A stretch of 64,000 nt of DNA from Arsukibacterium indicum (GTDB lineage: Bacteria; Pseudomonadota; Gammaproteobacteria; Enterobacterales; Alteromonadaceae). The DNA is taken from the NCBI RefSeq assembly GCF_019100565.1, contig NZ_JAHRID010000005.1:248001-312000 (forward strand), in the 5' to 3' direction. This document shows positions 56,390-64,000 of the stretch, piece by piece; within the stretch, counting starts at the first letter, position 1; every line of letters begins with the position of its first letter. The position numbers and the translations under genes were made by a program. The notes under the pieces are model-generated. The model did not search any database and was not told the origin of the DNA. It saw only the letters and a program-made list of their open reading frames with translations.

Positions 56390-57421
56390 ATGAGAATGAA
56401 CAGAAAACGTATCTATGTCGCTTATACCGGCGGTACCATAGGCATGCAACAATCCAGTCAGGGTTTTGTGCCGGTGCCCGGTTTTCTTAGTAGCACGGTT
56501 AAACAGATGCCGGAGTTCTTCCATCCCGATATGCCATTGTTCGATATTCATGAATATCATCCGGTGATTGATTCATCTGATATGACACCGGCCCACTGGC
56601 AACATATTGCCAATGATATTCAGCAGCATTATCAGCAATACGATGGTTTTGTCGTGCTGCATGGCACTGATACCATGGCATACACAGCATCGGCATTGTC
56701 GTTTATGCTGGAAAACCTGCAAAAGCCGGTGATCATTACCGGTTCGCAAATCCCGTTGGCCCAACTGCGCTCTGATGGCCAGGTGAATCTGTTAAATGCA
56801 TTATATCTGGCCGCCAATTACCCGATTGCGGAAGTGGCGTTATTTTTCAACAACCAACTGTTTCGGGGTAACCGCGCGACCAAAGCCGATGCCGATGGTT
56901 TCAATGCCTTTGCGTCCCCCAATTTTTTACCGCTGCTCGAAGCCGGGATTAATATTGATCTGATAGAAGGTAAGGTTAGCCCTGCTCCGGCTAACGTTGC
57001 CGATTTAACGGTGGCAAGCATTACGCCGCAGCCTATCAGCGTGGTTACACTTTATCCCGGGATCAGCACCGATGTTATCAGTAACATGTTAAAAGCACCG
57101 GTAAGGGCTTTGATCATAAAATCGTTTGGGGTGGGCAATGCGCCGCAGCGGCCGGAATTGCTCAGCGTGCTGCAAGCAGCAACCGAGCGCGGTCAAATAC
57201 TGGTGAACTGCACTCAGTGCTTTAAAGGTAAAGTGAATATGGACGGCTATGCCACTGGTAATGCATTGAAAACCAGCGGCGTAATAAGTGGTTTTGATAT
57301 GACCCTGGAAGCCACCCTGACCAAGCTGCACTACTTATTAAGCCAGCAGTCTGATCCGGCACAGATCCGTCAGAAAATGCAGCAAAATTTGCGCGGTGAG
57401 CTCAGTAACAATGCAAAATAA
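56390..57421 (+). CDS. ansA: Cytoplasmic L-asparaginase I
   Basis: Hydrolyses asparagine to aspartate and ammonia in the cytoplasm. The 343-residue protein has the two catalytic Thr motifs: the nucleophile in AYTGGTIGM (Thr16) and HGTDTMAYTASALSFML near residue 91. GSQIPLAQLRSDGQVNL and the C-terminal SFGVGNAP and NCTQCFKGKVNMDGYATG follow, as in E. coli AnsA (338). No signal peptide is present, consistent with type I. A second in-frame ATG two codons later (56396) is an alternative start. It lies downstream of sppA in the same order as in E. coli. Confidence 0.96.
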   Translation: MRMNRKRIYVAYTGGTIGMQQSSQGFVPVPGFLSSTVKQMPEFFHPDMPLFDIHEYHPVIDSSDMTPAHWQHIANDIQQHYQQYDGFVVLHGTDTMAYTASALSFMLENLQKPVIITGSQIPLAQLRSDGQVNLLNALYLAANYPIAEVALFFNNQLFRGNRATKADADGFNAFASPNFLPLLEAGINIDLIEGKVSPAPANVADLTVASITPQPISVVTLYPGISTDVISNMLKAPVRALIIKSFGVGNAPQRPELLSVLQAATERGQILVNCTQCFKGKVNMDGYATGNALKTSGVISGFDMTLEATLTKLHYLLSQQSDPAQIRQKMQQNLRGELSNNAK

Positions 57422-57447
57422 TCAGGGCGCTTACGCGCCCTGTTATT
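57417..57447. terminator. Bidirectional terminator between ansA and the DUF349 gene
   Basis: AATAA-x-CAGGGCGC-(TTAC)-GCGCCCTG-TTATT forms a GC-rich stem with A and T flanks. It ends ansA (its stop lies in the left flank) and, on the minus strand, the DUF349 operon. Confidence 0.88.
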
Positions 57448-57456
57448 TAGCAGTGT

Positions 57457-60195
57457 TTACTCACTCAAAAATATTGCTTTAAGCCGGGCCACTAAAGGCT
57501 GTTCAGTCTTAGTCAGCGGACCAAAAGCCAGCCAGTGTTTCAGCAGATTTTGTTTGTCAGTCACTTCACCGGCGTTATGCTTCAGGGTCAGCAAGGTTAA
57601 CTGCACTTGCTGGCGCTCGCTGCGCTCCTGCTCCGGGCTACTGATCTCACTGACTATCTCCAATGCCTGAGTTAAGCCTTTGCGATCTAAACCCAGCGCA
57701 CCAGCCAGTTCTGTTTGCGGTTTAAACTGGGCTGGCCAGTTATCAGTGCCAGCAGCTGGCTGAGCTAATTGCGCAAACAATTCTTTAATATCCTGCTGTG
57801 CGGCCTCACGGCTTTGCTGCTGTACTAAATCAGCAAGTTGCTGCTGCAGTTTATCACGCTGTTTACGGGCGCTGGCAATCACCCCGACATCCAGCTGCTG
57901 CAGTTGCTCTCTGACCGCTTCAACCTCAGTGCTGGCACTGCCAACTGTTAACGATTGTAAGCGCTGTTCAATATCTGTCAGGGCAGTGGTTAATGCCTGC
58001 TCTTGCGCTAGTTGCTGCTGTTGCTGCTCAGCAAATGCGGCCTGGCGTTGGCTGAAAAAACCATCGCAAATCTGGCGGAATTGCTGCCACAATTGCTGAT
58101 CGTGTTTTTTACCGGCAAAACCCAGCGATTTCCAGCGCTGCTGTAAGTCTTTCAGTATTTTACTGCTCTGATTGCTGTCAGCCAGCGCCACTGCGGCTTG
58201 TGCTTCAGCAATTAACGCTTGTTTCTGTTCAGCAACCTGTTGCTGTGCTGCACTAACCTGTGCTTTCAAAGGCTCTAATGCGGCCTGGTAGCGTTGTTGC
58301 AGCGCCAGAAAATCCTGCCGTTTAACCGGGCCGGCTTGCTGCCAGGCCTGAGTTAACCCTTTTAAGGCGCTCTCCAGCGTTGCAGCATCAGTTTCTGCAG
58401 CGGCCAGTTGCTCTAACTGGCTGATAATCGCCTCTCGCGACGTGACATTGGCCGCTTTTATTGCGTCCTGCTCAGCAAAATACGCTCTGCACGGTGCGTA
58501 AGCCTGCTCACAGGCAATATCAAAGGCTGCATTTAATTCTGCGTCCTGCTCTGGCGCTGCTTTGCCAAAACTGCCCCACTGCTGGCGGGCCTGCTTTACC
58601 TGCTCGGCCCGGGCTGGTAGATCAGCCGGTTCAGTTAGCGCAAGTTGTTGCAATTGTGCCAGCAATTCCTGTTTCCGGGGGGTGGCAATGTATTCCTGCC
58701 AGTCGGCCAGCTCTGCAATTCTCTTGCTGGCAAACTCAAAGTCCGCAGCCAGCTTTTGCTGCTCGGCTTCGCTGAGCGTGCTGTAATCGGCACTGATCCC
58801 TTTAAATAGGCCAAACAGCACTTTATAGCGCCCTTGCTGGTCAAGCCTTTTAAATTCAGCCAGTTTGCTTCGGCACTGGCGAACGGCACGCTCGTTATGG
58901 CTACTGATCGCCGAAATAGCCTGCTGCCATTGTTGCTGTAATTGCGCTTTTGCTTCGGCAAGCGAGGCGGGAACTGGTAGTGGTAAATCTGTTGTAAGGC
59001 TACGCCAGCTGGCTTTATATTGGTTAAGTTGCGCTTTTGCTGCATCAAGCACCGCCGGGTCTGCCGGTACTGGTTGCGCAGCCCAGTCACTGACTAACCG
59101 TGATACCTGGCTGAGCTTTTCAGCCGTTTGCGGCAAACTGGTTAGCTGGCTACTCAGGGCCTGTTGTTGTGTTTGTAAATCCTGGCGCTGTGCAACGCTT
59201 AAGTGTTCTGCAGCTGAGCTCTGCTCCGACAGCATTGCAACCTGCTCAGCAATAGCCTCGGCTGCACTGATATCAACCTGCGCTAACGCCTCGCTTAATT
59301 TGGTCGACAGTTCAGCGAACGCTGCAGAGAGTTGCTGATATTCCGCTGCAGCAGCCGCTTGTTGCTCTGCTTGTGCCTGCTCTTTTGCCAGTTGTTGTAA
59401 TTGAGGCGCCAACCAGCTTTGAAGTTTGCTAAGCAATTGCTGGTATTTTTCTGCAATTGCCGTGGCTTCGGCTGCCGGCAAGCAATCCAGATCAGTCTGT
59501 AGCTGCTGCCACTGACTTTGCAGCTCAGTAAGCTGCGCCGGGATCTCGGCGGCAGCATGACGCTCACGAAGTGCATTTAATTTGGCCAGCAGCAAAGTTA
59601 TATCTTTACGAAGCCTGGCAGGCTTCTGCTTTTGCTCGGCCTGTTCAGTGATTTTCAGCTGGAGCTGTTGCGCCAGCTCACCGGTTAAAACTTTGCTGAG
59701 TTTTTCCAGTTGTTTCTGATCGTCCAGCTGCCCCAGCAATTGCTGCTTCTGGGCAATGGTCAGCACAGTACCGGTCAGGGCTTTACTGTTTAACTCAGGT
59801 TTATTTAAGCGGCCAAGCACAGTAAACAGCATTTCGGCATCGGTTTCCCGCTCAGCTAATTGCTCCAGTAATGTCAGACGGTTGCACTGGGCAATAAACT
59901 GCTGCTTTTGTGGCGCAGAAATTTGCTGGTCCAACAGCATGGTTAACAAGTGCTGCTCAGCATGCAGCCGCAACCTGTCACTGTTATCCTGCTTACTGGC
60001 CTGCCACCACAGCGCAAAGTCGTTCAGGTGTTCAAGCGCACTGCGGCGAACCGTCTCGCTGCTGTCGTTAAACGCCAGCTCATGTAAAATTTCTTTGTGC
60101 TCTCGCTGGCCTGCAGATAAACCGGCAATTGCCTGCTGACGGGTACTGCTATCAGGATGTTGCCACTTAGGCTTAAACCAGTTTTTAAATATCAT
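57457..60195 (-). CDS. Large DUF349 coiled-coil protein
   Basis: A 912-residue, mainly helical cytoplasmic protein, very rich in Gln, Ala, Leu and Glu, with long coiled-coil stretches. The N-terminal 130 residues look like a HEAT-type repeat region (STRQQAIAGLSAGQREHKEIL, SETVRRSALEHLN). Several DUF349 units follow, for example KDLQQRWKSLGFAGKKHDQQLWQQFRQICDGFF and LTQAWQQAGPVKRQDFLALQQRYQ, with W-x-x-x-G-x patterns at regular spacing. Its start codon overlaps the end of yeaC by 11 bases. No signal peptide or membrane segment is present. Function is not established; coiled coil and HEAT repeats suggest a scaffold. Confidence 0.85.
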   Translation of the reverse strand: MIFKNWFKPKWQHPDSSTRQQAIAGLSAGQREHKEILHELAFNDSSETVRRSALEHLNDFALWWQASKQDNSDRLRLHAEQHLLTMLLDQQISAPQKQQFIAQCNRLTLLEQLAERETDAEMLFTVLGRLNKPELNSKALTGTVLTIAQKQQLLGQLDDQKQLEKLSKVLTGELAQQLQLKITEQAEQKQKPARLRKDITLLLAKLNALRERHAAAEIPAQLTELQSQWQQLQTDLDCLPAAEATAIAEKYQQLLSKLQSWLAPQLQQLAKEQAQAEQQAAAAAEYQQLSAAFAELSTKLSEALAQVDISAAEAIAEQVAMLSEQSSAAEHLSVAQRQDLQTQQQALSSQLTSLPQTAEKLSQVSRLVSDWAAQPVPADPAVLDAAKAQLNQYKASWRSLTTDLPLPVPASLAEAKAQLQQQWQQAISAISSHNERAVRQCRSKLAEFKRLDQQGRYKVLFGLFKGISADYSTLSEAEQQKLAADFEFASKRIAELADWQEYIATPRKQELLAQLQQLALTEPADLPARAEQVKQARQQWGSFGKAAPEQDAELNAAFDIACEQAYAPCRAYFAEQDAIKAANVTSREAIISQLEQLAAAETDAATLESALKGLTQAWQQAGPVKRQDFLALQQRYQAALEPLKAQVSAAQQQVAEQKQALIAEAQAAVALADSNQSSKILKDLQQRWKSLGFAGKKHDQQLWQQFRQICDGFFSQRQAAFAEQQQQQLAQEQALTTALTDIEQRLQSLTVGSASTEVEAVREQLQQLDVGVIASARKQRDKLQQQLADLVQQQSREAAQQDIKELFAQLAQPAAGTDNWPAQFKPQTELAGALGLDRKGLTQALEIVSEISSPEQERSERQQVQLTLLTLKHNAGEVTDKQNLLKHWLAFGPLTKTEQPLVARLKAIFLSE

Positions 60196-60466
60196 CGTGT
60201 CTGAACCTTGCTATTGCATCATTATTATCAAATTGCTTTTTAAGTTCAGCTTTTGTTTTCTGGATCAGCTGACCATCGGCACCCACTGTAAATAATTCGT
60301 CTGATTTGAGCACAGTGGCTTGATATGCCATCACCAACTGTAAGGTTTGGGCTTTTTGCTGCTCGTTTAATGCCGTGCCATCAGCCCAGCGTCCGGTAGC
60401 AACAGCTTCTGCCAGTTTTTGATAGGTTTCAGGCGCCATGGCGCTGACCAACGCTTTGAAATCCAT
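60185..60466 (-). CDS. yeaC: YeaC-like DUF1315 protein
   Basis: A 93-residue soluble protein matching the YeaC/DUF1315 family in length and pattern. The opening FKALVSAMAPETYQKLAEAVATGRWADGTALNEQQKAQTLQLVMAYQA corresponds to the family core (PETY, GxWxDG, LQxVMxWQA), and the end has QLIQKTKAELKKQF. Function is unknown. It lies 4 bases after the zinc-ribbon gene and overlaps the DUF349 start by 11 bases, so all three are one operon. Confidence 0.85.
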   Translation of the reverse strand: MDFKALVSAMAPETYQKLAEAVATGRWADGTALNEQQKAQTLQLVMAYQATVLKSDELFTVGADGQLIQKTKAELKKQFDNNDAIARFRHDDI

Positions 60467-60470
60467 GATT

Positions 60471-60794
60471 TTACTTTCGCTTTAGCATAATAATACGAGC
60501 ACGGCTAACCACGTACCAACAAAAACCCAGCGCTATGGCTGCATTTGACAAATATTGGTTGTAACTGTGATTTTCCGGTTGCCACCAGTATAAAATACCG
60601 AAACCGCCCAGAAACAATACCATCGCCAGCATTGACTGGTTCATCAGCGACTGCATCTTACGGTTTTTCTTATCCCGTTCAAGGGCTGCCAGTTGCTCTG
60701 GAGTATTGCTACTGAGATCGCCACCACATTTACTGCAGGCGGCAGCTTTATCAGAGATGCGTTGCCCGCAGTACGGGCAGGAAATAATTGCCAT
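60471..60794 (-). CDS. Zinc-ribbon membrane protein
   Basis: A 107-residue protein. The first 25 residues are a zinc ribbon (CPYCGQRISDKAAACSKCGG: Cys6, Cys9, Cys20, Cys23). A basic, charged linker and two hydrophobic segments follow (about residues 55-72, MLAMVLFLGGFGILYWW, and 82-100), so the ribbon faces the cytoplasm beside the membrane. I do not recognise a named orthologue. AGG lies 8-9 bases before the ATG. It is the first gene of the operon with yeaC and the DUF349 protein. Confidence 0.75.
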   Translation of the reverse strand: MAIISCPYCGQRISDKAAACSKCGGDLSSNTPEQLAALERDKKNRKMQSLMNQSMLAMVLFLGGFGILYWWQPENHSYNQYLSNAAIALGFCWYVVSRARIIMLKRK

Positions 60795-60847
60795 AATACT
60801 TACCTTTACTTCTTAACTTAAACGCGACGCCATGCTGATAAACTGCC

Positions 60848-61975
60848 TTAGCGCAGCTTATCGACTACCTGCAAAATAGCAGCCAGGCTATCCTGGCCTA
60901 GTTTCATGGAGCGGATATCTGACCAGCCGAAGGCAGCATCGGGCAAATCGGCGTTATCTTTAAATGGCATTTCCACGGTATAAGCCAGACATTTAAACTG
61001 CTCGGCTACCCATGAGGTGGCCACCGTTAAATTGGCCTGACCCGGTTCATCTTTGTCATAACCGTATTTCACCTGAAACTCCGGCGTTACCGCCAATAAC
61101 GCAGCTTTAAAATCCTGCTCCAACTGCTTCATATGCTCATTGTATGAAGGCACGCCTTCTGCACCGGCAACAAAGTTATACGGCAGGTTTTCATCACCAT
61201 GAATGTCTAAAAACATATCCAGGCCGGTTTCCAGCATTTTCTGGCGTACCAGATAGACTTCAGGGCTGCGATCCAGCGTCGGATTCTGCCATTCCCGGTT
61301 CAGGTTAGCACCGGCCGCATTGGTACGTAAGTTACCGCGGACACTGCCGTCCGGATTCATATTCGGCACAATATAGAACACCGCTTTGGCCAGCAGACTG
61401 CGGGCTACACCGTCGTCTTCATCAAGCAACCGATCCAGTAAACCTTCAACAAACCACTCGGCCATGGTTTCACCCGGGTGCTGGCGGGCCGTGATCCAGA
61501 TTTTCTTTTTGCTGTCGTCAGGCTCACCAACTACCAGCAAACTCATATCGCGGCCATCCAGGGTTTCGCCTAAATCAATCAACTGACAGTTATAATCGTT
61601 CTGGGCCTGGTGCAGTAAATCCTGATGCCGCTCGTAGCTGTACGGCGCAAAATAAGCAAAGTACACCGACTCCGCTTCCGGGTAGTGATTAATAATTAAC
61701 GCCTTACCGTCGTATTCGGTTTCTACCCGAAACCAGGTTTGCCGGTCATAAGAGGCAACAGCCTGGTAGTCTTGCCAGCCATCAGGGTAAGCTGAACCGG
61801 CGGCATTGGTCAGGGTAATTTTATGCATTTGCGGATGCGGGCTGTTTAACCGGAAATGAAACCACTGATAAAAATCGGACTGGTTGTCTTTACGAATGGC
61901 CAGCTGAATATCGGCCGGATCATCGGCTTTGATGATTTCGATATTACCACTGTCAAAATTGCTGGTGATTTTCAT
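60848..61975 (-). CDS. M14-type cytosolic carboxypeptidase
   Basis: A 375-residue zinc carboxypeptidase of the M14 cytosolic (AGBL/CCP-related) group. An N-terminal beta-sandwich domain (residues 1-120, KITSNFDSGNIEII to YFAYFAPYSYERH) precedes the peptidase. The zinc ligands are His166 and Glu169 (TARQHPGETMAEW) and His259 (FLDIHGDENLPYNF), and the catalytic Glu is in AYTVEMPFKDN (about residue 344). No signal peptide is present. It removes C-terminal residues, possibly acidic ones, from peptides or proteins; the target is unknown. AGGA lies 8 bases before the ATG. It is 53 bases upstream of the zinc-ribbon gene, possibly co-transcribed. Confidence 0.93.
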   Translation of the reverse strand: MKITSNFDSGNIEIIKADDPADIQLAIRKDNQSDFYQWFHFRLNSPHPQMHKITLTNAAGSAYPDGWQDYQAVASYDRQTWFRVETEYDGKALIINHYPEAESVYFAYFAPYSYERHQDLLHQAQNDYNCQLIDLGETLDGRDMSLLVVGEPDDSKKKIWITARQHPGETMAEWFVEGLLDRLLDEDDGVARSLLAKAVFYIVPNMNPDGSVRGNLRTNAAGANLNREWQNPTLDRSPEVYLVRQKMLETGLDMFLDIHGDENLPYNFVAGAEGVPSYNEHMKQLEQDFKAALLAVTPEFQVKYGYDKDEPGQANLTVATSWVAEQFKCLAYTVEMPFKDNADLPDAAFGWSDIRSMKLGQDSLAAILQVVDKLR

Positions 61976-62058
61976 AATTTGGTTCCTTTCTTACTCAAAA
62001 TTCCTGTTTCATATGATGGATAAAGCCTAACATAGCCAATATGGGCTGAACATGGTTC

Positions 62059-62304
62059 TCAGGTCTCATCTCGCAGAAAACTAATGTTGCTAAAACCCAT
62101 ATTAGTAAACGCCTGCTGCCGGAAGTTTTTAATTGCAGCTTTATCTTTAGCCGTTTTTGCCACCTGCTGTTCCATTGCCAAAAAACCGCTCAGGTCAATA
62201 CCCTCTGCCGCCGCAGCAGCTTCATATAAATCATTAAAACGGTCATAGCTAAAAGCAATAATTTTAGTGGTACCTTTAAAGGTGTATTGTACTTGTCTTG
62301 CCAT
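62059..62304 (-). CDS. Small conserved protein resembling DUF2960
   Basis: An 81-residue soluble protein starting MARQVQYTFKGTTKIIAFSYDRFNDLYEAAAAAEGIDLS, a pattern I associate with the gammaproteobacterial DUF2960 family; the end, FTNMGFSNISFLRDE, also fits. Function is unknown. Its ATG follows the stop of the EamA gene with no gap (TAAATG), so it is strictly coupled to it, and it is the last gene of the acyltransferase-EamA operon. Confidence 0.75.
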   Translation of the reverse strand: MARQVQYTFKGTTKIIAFSYDRFNDLYEAAAAAEGIDLSGFLAMEQQVAKTAKDKAAIKNFRQQAFTNMGFSNISFLRDET

Positions 62305-63156
62305 TTACCCTCCCCGCCCGGTTGGTTTGCGGCACAACCAGATTGAAAAACCGATCATTGCGCAGCCGATGCTAAGGCGCATTAAAGCTGTATCGCGTTG
62401 CCAGATAATAATATTAACCAGCAGCCCTGCCGGAATAAGCGCATTGTTCATTACCGCCAGCATGCCGCTGGATACTTCGGTTGCGCCTTTATTCCAACCG
62501 TAATAACCCAGGCCGGATGCAATAAGGCCTAACCACAGCAATACGGCCCAATGCAGAGTGGTTGTCGGGTATTGACTGCCGCCAAGTATTAACCAGGCAG
62601 GAATCGCAATCATCGCAGCGCCGACATAAAACCAGCCAAACAGCTGATACTGCGTTACCCCAGGATGAGCCGCCAATAACCTTTTATAGCCAACCTGACC
62701 CATCGCAAAACATAAATTGGCGCCCTGCACTATGGCAAAGCCTGTCCAGTACTGGCTACTGACCGACTGATAACGCATCAGCGCTGCTGCCAGCACGGCT
62801 ATTACTGCGGCCAGCAGAAACTGCGGATTAAAGCGTCTGGCCAGCAAATCATGCAGCAATGTAATATATAACGGAGTAAAAATAGTAAAAACCAGCACTT
62901 CTGCCACACTAAGCAGCAAAAATGACTGATAGTAAAATAAATACATCAGCCCCAGCTGCACTGCCCCCAGGCCAATTACCGGTAATACCAGGTTCAGGCT
63001 GAAGCGATAACGCAGTAACATAGGGCTGAATAGCAATACCGCCAGCAATATCCGGCTTAGCACCGCAAAATATGGGTCAACCTGGCCTGCCAGATAAACG
63101 CCTATCAGGCTGAATGAAAACGCCCATAAAACGGTAACACTAACTAAATAAATCAT
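62305..63156 (-). CDS. EamA/DMT family transporter
   Basis: A 283-residue inner-membrane protein with ten hydrophobic segments in two EamA repeats, typical of drug/metabolite transporters that export amino acids or metabolites. The opening is MIYLVSVTVLWAFSFSLIGVYL; LLWLGLIASGLGYYGWNKGATEVSSGMLAVMNNALIPAGLL is the second-repeat signature. It resembles the carboxylate/amino acid/amine transporter subgroup. The open frame extends 30 codons into the upstream gene, but ATG 63156 overlaps the acyltransferase stop by one base (TAATG), which decides the start. The substrate is unknown. Confidence 0.9.
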   Translation of the reverse strand: MIYLVSVTVLWAFSFSLIGVYLAGQVDPYFAVLSRILLAVLLFSPMLLRYRFSLNLVLPVIGLGAVQLGLMYLFYYQSFLLLSVAEVLVFTIFTPLYITLLHDLLARRFNPQFLLAAVIAVLAAALMRYQSVSSQYWTGFAIVQGANLCFAMGQVGYKRLLAAHPGVTQYQLFGWFYVGAAMIAIPAWLILGGSQYPTTTLHWAVLLWLGLIASGLGYYGWNKGATEVSSGMLAVMNNALIPAGLLVNIIIWQRDTALMRLSIGCAMIGFSIWLCRKPTGRGG

Positions 63157-64000
63157 TATTGCTGGGTTCTGACAACGGGCGCTGCGTATAAAGTAGTCAT
63201 CATATCCTGTGCCCCTGCTGGCACACTTTGCAACCGTTGTTGCCACTGTTCAATGGCTTTGTCAGTGGCCACTGGTTCCTTACTGCCGGCGGCTAAAGCA
63301 TTTATCGGATAACAACGATATTGTTGCCAGATTTGCTGATCAATGTAAGCTGCAGCAGCCTCCGGTTCGTCCGGTATGGCCTCAAGCGGATCAGCAAAAG
63401 CAACGTGAACCCGGCCTTTGTAGCCGACAATGCCTTTGATAATGGCATCAATATCTTCAAATTCGGATTTCTGGTAACTGCCCTGTGTTTTTTTCTGCCA
63501 CAGCTCGTTAATCTTGTCTGCATCGCACGGATCATATTCATACGAAATACACACTGGTACAATATTCAGGCTTTGCAGGTATTCGTTAAAAGTCAGGCCC
63601 TGCTTTTTTCCTTCCATGTAGAACATTTTCAGGATAGTTGGATCCGTCTGATCATTACCGTCTTTAGCCCGCCCTTCGCGCTGAGCAATCCAGACAGAGT
63701 GCTGGCTGGCCAGTGAATGCTTGATATAGGCTGACAGTTGTGACAGATTTTTCAGCATCTCACGCGGGCCTTTGGCACCGCGCTTTACAATAAAACTTTT
63801 GTTTAACTTCATCAGCTCGGTGGCACAGGCCTTCCGCAATAAATTATCGCCAATAGCGATGCGTACTGTCGGAAAGCCCTGCTGATGCAGACACCAGTTA
63901 ACCATGGCCGGGTCCATCGCAATATCCCGATGATTAGATAAAAATAAATAGGATTGCTTTGGGTCCAGTTTCTCAAGCCCGGAATAGGTGACTTTATCGG
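63156..64000 (-). CDS. Lysophospholipid acyltransferase-like protein, N-terminally truncated by window edge
   Basis: The frame is open to the right edge, so the N-terminus is missing. The visible 281 residues begin before the acyltransferase motif I NHRDIAMD (NH-x4-D catalytic pair) at about 63910-63936. A central region with REGRAKDGNDQTDPTILKMF carries the phosphate-binding EGR motif III, and NIVPVCISYEYDPCD fits motif IV (V-P-V). This is the PlsC fold that transfers acyl chains to glycerol phosphates or similar acceptors; 1-acylglycerol-3-phosphate is only one possible acceptor. Its stop overlaps the EamA ATG (TAATG). It is first of the visible operon genes; more may lie beyond the edge. 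Confidence 0.9.
   Translation of the reverse strand, partial: DKVTYSGLEKLDPKQSYLFLSNHRDIAMDPAMVNWCLHQQGFPTVRIAIGDNLLRKACATELMKLNKSFIVKRGAKGPREMLKNLSQLSAYIKHSLASQHSVWIAQREGRAKDGNDQTDPTILKMFYMEGKKQGLTFNEYLQSLNIVPVCISYEYDPCDADKINELWQKKTQGSYQKSEFEDIDAIIKGIVGYKGRVHVAFADPLEAIPDEPEAAAAYIDQQIWQQYRCYPINALAAGSKEPVATDKAIEQWQQRLQSVPAGAQDMMTTLYAAPVVRTQQ

Noticed and set aside
58461-60139. Open frames opposite and within the DUF349 gene
   Set aside because: They are by-products of its Gln/Ala/Leu-rich coding; the compositions are extreme and no start signal is present.

Overview
The window reads as an ordinary chromosomal stretch of a marine or freshwater gammaproteobacterium, most likely from the Alteromonadales (the Rheinheimera / Alishewanella / Arsukibacterium neighbourhood). 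That is inferred from E. coli-like orthologues (nrdB-yfaE, yceI-cytochrome b561, ppsA/ppsR, ydiJ, ydjA, yeaC, fadH, htpX, the bio cluster), combined with a class II DAHP synthase, a periplasmic tricorn-like protease, a large TonB receptor and a small gene resembling DUF2960. Base composition and codon style look even throughout. I see no rRNA, tRNA, CRISPR, IS element or prophage gene. No stretch over 300 bases lacks a gene. The largest gaps are about 270 bases, upstream of the ABC transporter and upstream of glgC.

Layout: 1-2250 holds the end of nrdB, the ferredoxin yfaE and an exported TPR protein. 2260-7160 is a run of minus-strand genes: yceI with cytochrome b561, trhO, a LysE-type exporter, and a GNAT/FAD-oxidase pair. 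7338-9968 is a TonB-dependent receptor. 10055-13697 is ribA-ydiJ, divergent from an ABC exporter across a region with a large nested palindrome. 15841-22791 covers a BON lipoprotein, an AGCS symporter, the ppsA/ppsR divergent pair and class II DAHP synthase. 22920-30539 is the most distinctive region. It holds an LMW tyrosine phosphatase, csgD, a csgB-csgA-csgE-csgF-csgG curli operon read toward csgD, and a large secreted S8 protease divergent from csgB. The csgA-like subunit has 495 residues and roughly 19 curlin repeats; E. coli CsgA has 5.

30716-34481 is a MoxR / DUF58 / transglutaminase operon with overlapping genes. 34498-41355 holds a small TIGR02647-like protein, the tricorn-like protease, a class V aminotransferase, htpX and pepE. 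41479-46610 is the biotin cluster bioB-F-C-D with divergent bioA; an imperfect inverted-repeat element overlaps the 3' end of bioD. 46620-54250 carries a small membrane protein, asnS, ydjA, glgC-glgA and fadH. 54419-57421 carries sppA and ansA. 57457-64000 is a minus-strand block: zinc-ribbon protein / yeaC / DUF349, an M14 carboxypeptidase, then a tightly packed acyltransferase / EamA / DUF2960-like operon that runs off the right edge.

Several longest open frames begin too early. For ydiJ, the ABC exporter, the LMW phosphatase, csgD, csgE, csgB, the S8 protease, pepE, asnS, sppA, the EamA transporter and others I chose internal starts from Shine-Dalgarno spacing, family length or overlap with the neighbour. 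All functional names rest on motif and family recognition from memory, not on database searches.
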